DNA of 12,599 nt from Gymnopus androsaceus JB14 (GCA_009733575.1 ML770252.1:1-12599), one strand, 5' to 3'. Shown: positions 1 through 9,036, counted from the stretch's first letter. The notes: generated by a model from the letters alone, not told the origin. Program-made: numbers and translations.

Positions 1-775
1 CATTTTACACATCAGGAGGTGATCCCGGAATATTTTCACACGCCTCTGGAGATTCAAACTATAAAGAGCAAGCCCTTTTGTTAATAAAAAACTTATTTTA
101 TGCCATGATATAGTACAATAGACCTTCATGTGGGAAGTCCATGCAAAATTTTTACAAAAAAACCTATTCCATACTGATATTTTCTAACACCCGTAATTAC
201 GACCGTAACGGGCAAAACGGGACGGCAAATTACGGTCCCAGAAAATCCAAGACGGGACGGGCACGGTCCCAATACGACCGTCCCGTCGACCGTCACAGAC
301 AGTTACGGTGGCATGCCCTAGTGCAGTTTGACAGAACTTGGTATCGTCCAGACCGAAGGCTACCTTCCACACAAATGGAAGGATCATGACACAATGCCAG
401 TAGCATTCACCGAAATGATCGTACTCTACTTCAACATTTGCTCATTGCGTCCAAATGTGCATGCCACTAATGCCCTAACTCAGCCTAAACCAAGTAGAGA
501 AGACCATCGAGGAAGGCTTAATCTCCGATTTCCCACAGAGGGAACACCTAATTCAGACAATCAAGCAATAGCATGTATTCATCACAATCACTACCTGCCC
601 ATACTATACTATGAGAGCAATCAATTCTAGATATAATTCTGCATATAATCTAATCCCAGCCTCCCTGGACCCTAAGTCGATTTCGAATCAGCCCTTTATA
701 ATCAAAATAACAGTGTCGTTAACTGTCTCAAGTATATCCTAAACGATCGATCCGATAATATGATAGATGCGTTAG
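1..775. other. gene-poor left edge
   Basis: I see no convincing gene here. Open frames are short, lack good start contexts and do not join across plausible introns. The one distinctive element is the CCGT/ACGG-rich patch at 190-310, listed separately. The rest, about 320-775, is mixed-composition sequence with no repeat or motif I can name; a stop at 773-775 closes the frame before the coding-like stretch that follows. Confidence 0.5.
190..310. repeat. CCGT/ACGG-rich palindromic cluster
   Basis: Roughly a dozen CCGT or ACGG tetramers are packed into about 120 bp. Specific inverted repeats are visible: a perfect 10-bp palindrome CGTAATTACG at 192-201, GACCGTAA (201-208) facing TTACGGTC (230-237), and GACGGGACGG (251-260) facing CCGTCCCGTC (278-287). 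The density is unlike the surrounding AT-richer DNA. Terminal or subterminal repeats of DNA transposons (hAT-like or MITE) can look like this, but I found no matching partner end elsewhere in the window, so the mobile-element reading is only inference. Confidence 0.5.
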
Positions 776-1265
776 GAGCAACCAAAGGCAGAGCACGATG
801 GAACACTGCAGGAGAGCCGAAACTTTGTCCATGCCCGCAGCAGTTTCGAACCCACTTCTAGTAACCGCAATAATCGAGTCCTCACTAGTCTCGAGAACAT
901 TCTCAATGATTGTTCCTACAGTATGTCGGACATACTAAAAGACATGGCTCAGAACACTTATTTTCGGGAGGAGAATCGAAACTTCATTAACAAGGTCGCT
1001 AAAAGCTATGATGCATGTTGAAGCATTGGGCATGAACACTGCACAACCCAGTGATCTTGCCAATGTAATACAGCTGATACGAGTATTAGATCGGTACACG
1101 ATGCCAGCATACCTCTTGCAACGACTACATCACCCAGACGCAGACCTGAATCCTTCTGTCACGATTAGCACAGCAGAGCAATGGTATCTTGGGGAGCGCA
1201 AGCGAATCGTTAGCGACTCGTGCGATTCTTGGAGAAGGGATAAGCTCGCTGTAACCTCTATGTAG
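776..1265 (+). pseudogene. degenerate coding-like stretch, unknown
   Basis: Two frames read like protein but are out of register. The first is open from 776 to a TGA ending at 1021 and includes an internal ATG at 923 followed by SDILKDMAQNTYFREENRNF. The second starts at ATG 1008, overlaps the first and runs 85 codons to a TAG at 1265, with segments such as SDLANVIQLIRVLDRYTMPA. Both are rich in polar helix-forming residues. A single frameshift would join them. Past 1265 every frame soon stops. I do not recognise a family; a decayed Gag-like or host gene fragment is possible. There is no promoter or splice evidence. Confidence 0.3.
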
Positions 1266-1410
1266 GGAGAAGTATGAGCATAGAAATAGTGCGAGCTCCT
1301 TTGCAAAAACTACTCACCGATAATAAAGGACCCAAATAAAATGTCCCAACACGTCGGGGCGACGACAATCCCTTGCTGAATTAACTCAAAGCTCGGGGGT
1401 CAGCTCCATT

Positions 1411-2149
1411 TTGGTGATTAATGCCCCTTCACGACGAATGATGGATCAGTCCCGGAAAATGTCTACGAGAAGTGAAGTCGGAAATAGCTCACCTCGAATG
1501 GATCAACAACCGGCAGATTTAACCTCGTTGACGAATGAAGAAGTTAGTTGTAATGCCGAAATAAATGCTCGGGATTCTCGAGTGCAAAAACAAACATATG
1601 CTAAATTCAATAGAGGTCGAGTCAGAAACTTGAACTGACGAAGGCGACACGTAACACACCTGTTGGAGACGATACTCCCATGCATGCCCTTCAGACTCCA
1701 GAAATATACTCCGTACACGCACGTTGCGCAACCAGGAACCCTCCGAGCGACGCTAGCGCGTTCAAGGGAGCCCGCGCCGTGCACAGGGTCCATGAGCACG
1801 ACCGATGACAACCAACCAATCGTCGAAGATCGTTGAATTGGCAGGAGAAGCGAAATGAGAAGGAGCCGGATGAACGGATCAAGTGGAAGAATACTTGTCT
1901 CAAGGAAGAGACCCATGTTGAGGCTGAGAAACGATTTGGGGAGGTAGAGAAGGCTCGTCTGGAGCAGAAGAAAGTTAAAATTGCCACGCAGACAAAAGAG
2001 ACGGAATTGAAGGTAGAAGCTGAACGTCAGCTTTTTCTTATGAATGACAATTTTGGCGACGAGCTGAGTGTGAACGTGGCTGGGATCCCTGCGAGCGAAA
2101 CCCGATATTCGCTAGATATGATCGACTATATATACGAATTAGAGATTTA
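1411..2149 (+). pseudogene. degenerate charged coiled-coil coding remnant
   Basis: Three protein-like pieces lie in different frames. Bases 1411-1638 are a Ser/Arg/Asn-rich piece. A short piece near 1792 starts with ATG and reads STTDDNQPIVEDR before a TGA. Bases 1833-2149 are open for 105 codons but begin at TTG, not ATG. This last piece is strongly Glu/Lys/Arg rich, with blocks such as EAEKRFGEVEKARLEQKK that are typical of a coiled coil, followed by an acidic, less helical tail ending at TAA 2149. The pieces could be exons or frameshifted remains of one gene with the stretch upstream. No known domain is recognisable. Confidence 0.3.
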
Positions 2150-2231
2150 AATTAAGATACTCCAACATCGGACGCACCTATTCGAAACAAAACATCTACA
2201 CCTCAGAGCCTTCGAAGATATCTCCTCATAC

Positions 2232-2540
2232 TCAAATCTTGGAGTGGTCTATTCCTAAAGCTGAGCCACGAACCAAGTTAATTCGTGCCAGACAATGTCC
2301 ACATCTCCAGGGCCACGAGGACTCGAACCATAGAGCCAGGCGGCGTCGACCAGTTTGTAAAGTATGAGCTGAGCTGGGGCGAACTGGACAGACAAAATAG
2401 TAGCTGCACCAGTCCCTGCCGCTGCGAAACACAGTTGTGGGATAGTCAATCCGCCTATATAGAATTACATAGATAAAGTACACCAGGTGTGCATTAGACA
2501 ATCCAAAGGGCCTTTGAATCGGGATGACATCGATGACCAT
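2232..2540 (-). other. minus-strand open frames, uncertain gene
   Basis: Two overlapping minus-strand frames are open. One begins at a true ATG (2538-2540) and runs 102 codons to 2232, with a hydrophobic stretch HLVYFIYVILY near residues 18-28. The other (2255-2449, no ATG) reads more naturally, with IPQLCFAAAGTGAATILS and PRGPGDVDIVWHELTWF. It could be an exon entered at the ...TATATAG just upstream, but no donor at a normal intron distance was found. At most one frame is real. I recognise no family. Confidence 0.2.
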
Positions 2541-2921
2541 CTGAGCGTGTCGGAAACAGTAGTTACGATTTAAGACAGGGTCTGAGTCCTAGCGTGAATC
2601 TGGGTCGTAGGTCTGGAAGAGTATGAGAGAGTAGATTGAGCTAACTCGGAGATGCCTTTGACGTTGATGCGGTGAATTTGTGGTTGTGTCAATGTGGTTG
2701 TGTCAATTCAGGCGGTAATTGGGATTTAGCGCTGAACAATCTTGGCGCTTTCCGATTCTGGACTCAAACGCCACCACTCAACGCGACGACAGTCTAACGA
2801 TGATCTAGTCTTGCAGATTTGGCTTGAAATAGGAGAACTAGTCACTAAAGCTAGCTTTCAAGTTTCGAATATTAAACACTCATGGATGAAGGATGGTACG
2901 TTGTCAAGTCTGTTTTTTTTT
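2541..2921. other. non-coding gap before copy A
   Basis: There is no supported gene. The stretch holds the 14-bp tandem repeat listed next and ends in a T-run (2912-2920) immediately before detectable homology between copies A and B begins at 2922. The first exon and intron seen in copy B have no counterpart here, so copy A is truncated at this junction. Confidence 0.5.
2680..2707. repeat. perfect 2 x 14-bp tandem repeat
   Basis: GTGGTTGTGTCAAT occurs at 2680-2693 and again, identically, at 2694-2707. It is a minor local duplication in non-coding sequence with no visible function. Confidence 0.9.
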
Positions 2922-5147
2922 GAGGACGAAAACGATGAGAATTATTAGCATTACGACTACTATTACTAACCGGACCACCATGGCAACGTTTACGAGACCC
3001 GCTCTGATCTCGAAGAAGAACAGTACGAGGTCGAATATCCAACTCTTCCCAGTATCATCAGTACCAATATCAGCGGCAGCAGATCCTCCATCGTATACTA
3101 TTCAACAACCAACCTGCTCTCATCTTCCAGGCCTCGCCATCCTACTACTGCCTGTGGACTAGCATATCCCGTAATGCCTTGGGTTCTGGGTCTCCGTGTT
3201 TGATCAGGTGCAGGTCTTGGCACATACCCGATGCACCTCTCTCCTGTGCACATCCCCATGCCAGCTTCAGAGGGCTCCTTCCTGCATCCTCCAATGTACT
3301 GCCCAAGGTTTCTAATCCCATTCCTAATCCCCTCGAAACAACTATCCCTAAATATTGTTCCATCCGTGCACGTAAACCTCCTGGCTTGACGCGTCTTGCC
3401 ATCTTGGCTCCTTGCGGGCATACATTGTGTCCATCCTGTTTGACCGGCGCATTGAACATTATGGGTGAGAAGGATATGGAGTGTGCAGGATGCCAAGGCA
3501 AGGTCGCAGATTTCAAGCTGGTATCCACCACTGCAGACGAAGGTGGATCTAAGAAGGAGCAGCAATGGTCGACGACTTCTACCGCGAACGCTACATCTTC
3601 TAAACCTCAGGTCGGAGTCTTTGACAACATGCTTTCTACGCTGGACGGCAGTCATTCGTTTGCTTTTGGGAGCACGAATGAATCGGACTTTATCAGCGAC
3701 GGAGGAATTTGCCGCCTCCCAAGGCTAAGGGTGCTTCTAGTTCGGCGGTTAATGTCGACAAACAAGAGGGTCGCGATGCTGTTGTTTTGAGGATTGATAA
3801 TGTTCGTTGGGTATGTTCTTTTCTTTTTATGCTCTGGATACTTTGTTGATACTACGACGATCTTTAGGACATTATTCCACCCAGGATCTCTGCCTGGCTG
3901 GGCCAACCTGTCGTTTGCGTGCATGTTTCCTTGGATAGAAAGGGCAAACCATGCGTCATTCTTTTGTCTAGATGGAGAACGAAATGATGGTTGGCGAGGA
4001 GAGGTAGTAGAGTTGATCAGTCTTTGCAGGGATAGTCTTTTTAATGGAAAGAGGGCTAGAGGCGTTATGGTTACGAGCTCACAGGGAGGGCTCATGGATG
4101 CGGTACGCTCAGAATACCTGTTGATGATGTGCATTCAACTAAAATTGCTTCGTGTAGCTCTTTCCTTCGTGGCTTGGCTGTTTCAATGGCTCTAGACCTT
4201 CTCTCGTAGGAATAGATAACAACTGTGTCATTATTGCTTTGGAGAGTGGAGTGATGACCGAGAGCGACGTTGCCTCTCTTCTATATCTCATTCATTTGCC
4301 TGATGTAAGTATTCTATGCCTTCAAAACTTCCATTTAGCTGATAATCCTTGTGCGTTGTAGGCCCATCTCTTTGCCTTTCTTGCCTTTCCACTCCTTTAT
4401 CAGTATTTTCCCTGCTGATATCGATTCCCGAGTCTTCTGGACAAGCTCCCTTCGCGATCTGCTGTACAATGCTGTGTTCAGTAATGCCCTTTACTGCAAT
4501 TTTACTCGATGCTGCTTGCTGACCATCCTCATGTTTAGCTGTCATTCAAGTCCTCATTGCGTGCATTGAGCAAGGGAAGAATGAAAATGATGATGGAGCG
4601 TACCCACCCTATCCCGCTAATACATTAACTCAGGTTGTGTTGGACTGTAAAGGTATGTTCCTCGTAAGCTTGTGGGCGAATTCTAATGCGTCTCGTATGC
4701 AGCCTTTACGTCGCAGCAAAAAGCTACAATCACCAGCTACTTCAACAAGGAACCTGCTTGTCTATCTTCCGCATCGGGAGCCAGCTCAGATCACTCCAGC
4801 GCGTCTAGTCATTCTGACAATGCTGATCCCATTGACGTGGACGTGGAAGATGAAGACGGCGAGAATGATGCTGGCAGCGATATCTCACTGAGTGATGAGT
4901 CCGTGCCTGCTCCGATTCCGAGTTGCGTACACTCAGCAGTGCAACTGCTGCCAGCAGCACCACGTCGTCCGCTACTCCATCTGACCATCCTGCTCCTACT
5001 GCTTCAGCTCAAGATCATATGCTCGACGTCTTGCTTGAGAGTTTGGAGTCGAGGCACAGTTGGTCGAAGCTCTGGTCCAGCGCTTTTGCTTCAGAATCAA
5101 AATCCGCCTTGTTGAAATGGAACCAAATTACAATGTACGCTGGATAA
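2922..5147 (+). pseudogene. RING-finger/RRM-like protein pseudogene, copy A
   Basis: Intact homologues would carry an acidic His/Gln-rich N-terminus, a RING zinc finger and an RRM-like RNA-binding fold. Ancestral exons, inferred from splice sites: 2922-3810, 3868-4102, 4158-4304, 4362-4480, 4539-4652 and 4703-5147 (TAA). The RING lies at 3357-3493: CSIR...APCGHTLCPSC...ECAGC, with the second Cys replaced by Arg (copy B has CSIC). The RRM-like part is VVLRIDNVRW, intron, then IIPPRISAWLGQPV. The 49-codon exon 4158-4304 is clean; the last exon is Ser/Asp/Glu rich. Lesions: in-frame TAG 2946-2948 and TAA 2967-2969, a 10-bp deletion near 3050, a frameshift near 3700, a 1-nt deletion near 3950 then TAG 3969-3971, an indel in exon 4362-4480, a frameshift near 4915, and a missing first exon. 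The RING and RRM assignment is by motif only. Confidence 0.75.
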
Positions 5148-5654
5148 AAGTTACTATTACGGTTTTTCTTGCCCCTTCTTTCCTCCTCCGTGTTTGTGTC
5201 CTCCTGCTTTCGCTCGCTCTCGTTGATTGATTGTATGAAACAGACACTTTTTTTGTCACCTTTGGATTTCTTACCGTCTCTTGCATTCTCCCGAGTCCTT
5301 TCCCTTCCGTGGATGCATATGCATATGTTTTTTCTTGCTATTTTGCTCTTGGATAACTATAATGGTGAATATGATTACCCCTCCTTCCCTCTACTACCTA
5401 TGCTTCCTTCCCGACTGTTTTGTCTCTTCATCTATCACTGCAAACTCATGTGTTTCGCCCTTTTTTTCTTTTCCTCTTTACGCCATCACCGTTGAGCCTT
5501 GACTTACTCACCAGATTTCCGATTCCCTCATTGCTATTTTGATCTGCTATCATCATGTCCACTGTTTTCGAAAAAAAAAAACACATTCTCCTCCGTAATT
5601 GTAGGCATTGTTGATACTCAATAATCATGCATCAGTCACAAGTACCATACATGC

Positions 5655-5660
5655 AATAAA
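5655..5660 (+). terminator. AATAAA polyadenylation-like signal
   Basis: AATAAA lies about 508 bp after the copy A stop, in the context CATGCAATAAATTTGAC. The same position in copy B reads CATGCAATAGATTTGAC, so the hexamer is altered there. Fungal polyadenylation signals are loose, so the role is tentative. Confidence 0.35.
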
Positions 5661-5699
5661 TTTGACTGGAAGAAACAACTACAATACATTATACATATA

Positions 5700-5735
5700 C
5701 TACAAGCCTGTTATATGCCCAGCTTTCAACAGTGA
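5700..5735 (-). pseudogene. C-terminal tail of lost convergent gene (A side)
   Basis: On the minus strand this reads SLLKAGHITGL followed by TAG (5700-5702). Copy B has ALLKAGQGTGL and TAG at the matching place: 8 of 11 residues and the stop are the same. Upstream of these codons the A side diverges and reaches the end of the NLR gene. I infer that the ancestral RING/RRM gene had a convergent neighbour and that only its last codons survive here. Confidence 0.35.
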
Positions 5736-5762
5736 CATGCCCCACATTTCAAAGTTTCCACA

Positions 5763-6503
5763 TTAGTCAAGTACCTTTACATTTTGGGGAGATGGAATGC
5801 TTAATAACTCTTGGTGAATATGTCCCAATCTCTGTAGACACCATGCAGCCCATTCCTTATCTCCAATCTTTTCAAACTCAGTTTGGGCATTTGTAAACTT
5901 TTCAATGGCCTCAGAATATTCAGCTTGCTTGTAGTGAATATTTGCCAATTTCCCAACACACTGTGCAGCCCCTAGCCTGCTCCCAATTTTCTCAAACTCA
6001 GATTTTGCATTTGTGAGCTTTTCAATGGCCTGAGGATATTCATTCTGCATGCGGTGGACATCTCCCCAAAATTGAAGACACCATGCAGCTCCTGACCTTT
6101 CCCCAATCTTCTCAAACCCAGTTTGTGCATTTGTGAGCTTTTCTATGGCCTGAGGATATTCATGTTGCATGCGGTGGATATTTCCCAAACTTTGCAGACA
6201 CTGTGCAGCCCCTAGCCTATCTCCAATCTTCTCAAACTCAGTTTGTGCATCTGTAAGCTTTTCTATGGCCTGAGGATATTCATTTTGCATGCAGTGGACA
6301 TCTCCCAAATCTCGCAGACACTGTGCAGCACCTAGCCTATCCCCAATCTTCTCAAACTCAGTTTGTGCATTTGTGAACCTTTCTATGGCCTCAGAATATT
6401 CAGCCTGCTTGCAGTGAATATCTGCCAAGCTCTCAAGACAGTATGCAGCCCCTAGCCTATTCCCAATCTTCTCAAACTCAGATTTTGCATTTGTGAGCTT
6501 TTC
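5763..6503 (-). pseudogene. out-of-frame C-terminal TPR half of the NLR
   Basis: This stretch continues the TPR array of the NLR gene but is in a different frame because of the 5-bp duplication at 6504-6513. It encodes the end of TPR unit 3, units 4-8 and a short tail ending SPQNVKVLD before the stop at 5763. Read from 6503 it is free of stops and keeps the 40-residue period, for example EYPQAIEKLTNAQTEFEKIG. Removing one 5-bp copy gives an open frame of exactly 812 codons from the ATG at 8203 to this stop. It has no start codon of its own, so translation as a separate protein is unlikely. The lesion may be a recent mutation, an allele, or a sequencing or assembly error. Confidence 0.7.
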
Positions 6504-6790
6504 AATCGAATCGCCTGAGGATATTCATTTTGCATGCAGTGGACATCTCCCAAACTTCGCAGACACTGTGCAGCCCCTGACCTATTCCCAATCTTCTCAA
6601 ACTCAGTTTGTGCATTTGTGAGATTTTCTATGGCTTGAGGATATTCATTTTGCATGCGGTGGATATCTCCCAAACTTTGCAGACACTGTGCAGTCCCTAG
6701 CCTATCCCCAATCTTCTCAAACTCAGTTTGTGCATTTGTGAACTTTTCCATGGCCTGAGAGTATTGGGCTTGCATGCCATTAATTTCCCC
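5826..6790 (-). repeat. eight 120-bp TPR units in two 4-unit blocks
   Basis: Eight tandem 40-residue units are seen, typified by GDIHRMQNEYPQAIEKLTNA and then QTEFEKIGDRLGAAQCLQSL, plus a partial ninth (5825-5763). Unit 3 is 125 bp because of the 5-bp duplication; the rest are 120 bp. A higher-order pattern is clear. Units 1/5 share DRLG(T/A)AQCLQSL, units 2/6 share RSGAA, units 3/7 share KSEFEKIG(N/S)RLGAA, and units 4/8 share KQAEYSEAIE(R/K)F. Block 6306-6790 is therefore paired with block 5826-6305. TPRs are helix-turn-helix protein-binding repeats; near-identical units indicate recent amplification or gene conversion. Confidence 0.9.
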
Positions 6791-9036
6791 CAGTTCCCAG
6801 TGGCAATTTGCCAGTGTCTTTATTTGCACTTGCTGATCATTTGGAACTATCTGCATATTTATTGTCTGTATTTCCTGAATTTCTGATATTGCTTCCCTAT
6901 TAAATCCTCTCAAGCCCATAATGTACACCTTCTTAAATCGTATATTGATATGTTCTTGCTGCCCACCATCCCAGTTATGACTCAATGCCTTGTCAAGCAT
7001 TACCAAAATCTGGGGGTAGAATTTGGTAAATTCAGCAAAGGAATAGATGGCTTTCAAATGTGCTTCCTGAGGAGCTATATCAATTTGCCTAGTGAAGATT
7101 ATTGAAATGTTGGCAGTATGTCCCTCAAGCAAATCCTGGGCTTCCACTCCACTATCAGGTAGATCATGGAGCAGTTGGACATAAAAATTGCTGATTTGAT
7201 CTAAATGATGTTGTGTAACTGGGTGCTTTATTTGCACATATTCTCGAATAGGTGATAACATTCTCAGTGATCTGGCCTCTTCAAAAATCAATCCTGAATC
7301 AATCATACTGATGACAGTCATTTCAAGGTCATTTCCATTGTCTACACAAATCTGAGACAGATTCAAGGACCAAAATGGCACCCCATTAGGTAAGTATGCC
7401 AGCAATGGAAGAATCTTCATTGATGCAGCATTGCGAGATTCCAGCATTTTCAATGATAAATCAATTGAGGTATTCATATTTGTGAGTCGACTGTCTTGAT
7501 TCCCATTTCTCAGCATATCAGTCTTGTTGTTTTTCCAGTTCTTAATGAGAATATCCAATGGCAGTCGCCTTGAGAGTTGAGCCATCAGGAGGACTGCAAG
7601 AGGCATGCAATCAAGTTCTTTTAATAGTGTGTCCAACTCTTCAGACTCATTTTCATTTTTAGAAATTGAGAGAAAGGCCTCCCTGGCTGCCTCCAATGTA
7701 AGAGGTGGCAATCCAGATTTTCCACCTAGTTTATTCCACTCAATATTCCCAGGTCCTTCTACTCCTCTCATTGTTACTATGACTGAGACCCTTCTCTGAC
7801 CACATATTTTTTCAATAAGGTTCTGAACAGCATTTTGGTCTGTGGAAGAGTACCATGGGGTCTCAAAGTTATCCAACACAAGCAGTATTGGCTCCTGAGA
7901 TGACTGTAGATATGCTTCCAAGATTCCATATCCATTTTTTCCCTCAGGAGTGGATAACTCCATGACCTGCAGCAGTCCTTGAATGAGGGAAGGAGCATCT
8001 GGCATCATCTCACAAGGAACAAAGTATGTCTTCTCTTGGAACTTTTCCCTTACTATTGCATGTTCCATAATATGCAGTGCCAAGGAGGTCTTTCCCATCC
8101 CTCCAGCACCCATGATGGCCAAATGGGCATGGTCTCCCTGGCATAACTTATCAACACCTGCAGTTACCAGCTCATCTCTGCCAGTAAAAACCCCAGGTGC
8201 CATAGGTGTAGCTAACTTAATACTTCTGTGTGGTAAGGGTAATTATTTAAATGATCAAGATAGAGGAATTTTACATACTCATAAGTGATTGTTGCATTCT
8301 GGAAAGTAATTTTAATCAACTTATAAATTAGAAAATGAAATATAGACATGAACTATACCTGTCTTGTCTCTGCACCAGCTGGTAGATGGTGGAGTAGAGT
8401 TGCATGAAGCTGCAGGACCATAAGTAAGAACCAATGGATTCCTGAGATAGGAATACATACATTCAGTAATGCAATAAACCTGTCACTTTTTTCTTTAAAC
8501 CCTGCAAGAATCTTTCCATCACGTTCAGCATGCCAGAATGCCTTGAATTTGGTACGCTGTGCAAGTTTCTCCAACTTTTGCTGAATATCCTCAAGATCAC
8601 TATAATTTCTTTAATTCAGTATCATCAACATTGAAATGTTAAACAATATTTACTGCTGGAACTCCTTAACATGTTGATACAACTCATCATTCATTGGTTT
8701 ACCCCCACTTGTAGGTACAATTCTATTCAGAATTTGAAGGAGACGGGTTGTAGATTGAGCAAAATCTTTGATGTCCTCTTTATTTTCTCCCTTTTTCTAA
8801 ACAGATTTTAGTGTAGATCAGTGTATCATGGAACAAACTACCTCTACAATCTCCACTATTCCTTTGATTATCTCGGCAGTCTTTGAGAGCGGAGTAATTC
8901 CTGCTGCTTCTGCGATGTTGGAAAGCGTAAAGAGGCCTGCCTTGAGGTGACTCAAGTCGACACCTGATGGAATATCGCCCTCCTTGCGAGTGGCCTTGCC
9001 CGAGAGAGATTTAACCTTGTTTATGAGGTTCGGCAT
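6452..9036 (-). CDS. NLR-like NB-ARC/TPR protein, frameshifted
   Basis: Probable intracellular signalling NTPase of the fungal NLR class: ligand or damage sensing through repeats, and nucleotide-dependent switching. Exons on the minus strand: 9036-8842, 8796-8654, 8599-8461, 8409-8359, 8298-8279 (20-nt microexon) and 8225-6452. Introns are 45-60 bp, all GT...AG, and the phases fit. The start is ATG 9036, since no upstream in-frame ATG precedes a stop. Residues 1-190 form a helical N-terminal domain (LFTLSNIAEAAGITPL, then QQKLEKLAQRTKFKAFWHAE), replaced in other NLRs by an effector. NB-ARC motifs: VFTGRDEL, Walker A GAGGMGKTS (222-230), kinase-2 ILLVLDNFETPW (296-307), VIVTMRG (sensor-like), CMPLAV (GLPL-like), then a winged-helix-like region and MLSPIREYVQIKHP. 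TPRs start near residue 662. The frame is lost near residue 753, giving about 773 residues instead of about 1001. An alternative to the microexon is an acceptor just before 8215. Confidence 0.8.
6504..6513. repeat. 5-bp tandem duplication causing frameshift
   Basis: AATCG occurs twice in direct tandem at 6504-6508 and 6509-6513. The other units read TTTTCAATGGCCTGAGG at this point; removing one AATCG gives TTTTCAATCGCCTGAGG, one substitution away. The coding strand therefore gained CGATT, which changes the frame after ...YPQAI. Confidence 0.9.
8279..8298 (-). other. predicted 20-nt microexon of the NLR
   Basis: A CTTTCCAG acceptor lies just upstream and a GTATGT donor just downstream of these 20 bases. 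They read NATITY plus two bases (GA) that join the first base of the last exon to give Glu. Skipping it with the same downstream acceptor puts the last exon out of frame and hits a stop. A competing model omits it by using the acceptor AAG before 8215. Transcript data would decide. Confidence 0.45.

Larger units (their letters stand above)
2922..5735 (+). repeat. segmental duplicate, copy A
   Basis: This block matches 9849-11632 in the same orientation. Shared sequence begins at GAGGACGAAAACGAT (2922 here, 9849 there), continues through the RING and RRM-like exons and two introns at matching positions, and resumes in the 3' untranslated region (for example TTGCATTCTCCCGAGTC). It ends at the neighbour tail around 5700-5735. 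Introns are present in both copies, so the duplication was DNA-based. Copy A retains about 1 kb (roughly 4185-5165) that copy B lacks. Confidence 0.85.
5148..5762. other. 3' region of copy A, between convergent genes
   Basis: Pyrimidine-rich sequence follows the copy A stop and matches the copy B 3' region in patches. It includes an 11-base A-run at 5571-5581 (shorter and interrupted in copy B), an AATAAA at 5655-5660, and the neighbour-tail remnant at 5700-5735. The NLR gene on the other strand stops at 5763, so this stretch is the shared 3' space of two convergent transcription units. Confidence 0.6.

Noticed and set aside
14..25. AGGAGGTGATCC resembles the conserved bacterial 16S 3'-end segment
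   Set aside because: Only about 12 bases match, with no rRNA-like sequence on either side, and the rest of the window is eukaryotic.
2319..2329. GGACTCGAACC is the complement of a tRNA T-loop
   Set aside because: The flanking bases do not form the T-stem (TATGG against CCTCG), and no anticodon or acceptor stem follows.
3098..3655. 185-codon minus-strand open frame over the copy A RING region
   Set aside because: It is antisense to a clearly coding RING segment, and its Arg-rich, irregular composition is typical of a shadow frame.
5571..5581. A-run suggesting copy A is a retrotransposed mRNA
   Set aside because: Copy A retains its introns, and the A-run lies inside 3' sequence shared with copy B rather than at the end of the homology.
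6418..6530. A short intron that would remove the NLR frameshift
   Set aside because: The GT...AG pair seen in the coding strand around the lesion spans 30 bases, which is too short and a multiple of three, so it does not restore the frame.
5826..6790. 120-bp direct repeats as a CRISPR-like or satellite array
   Set aside because: The repeats are in frame, encode 40-residue TPR units and have no spacers.
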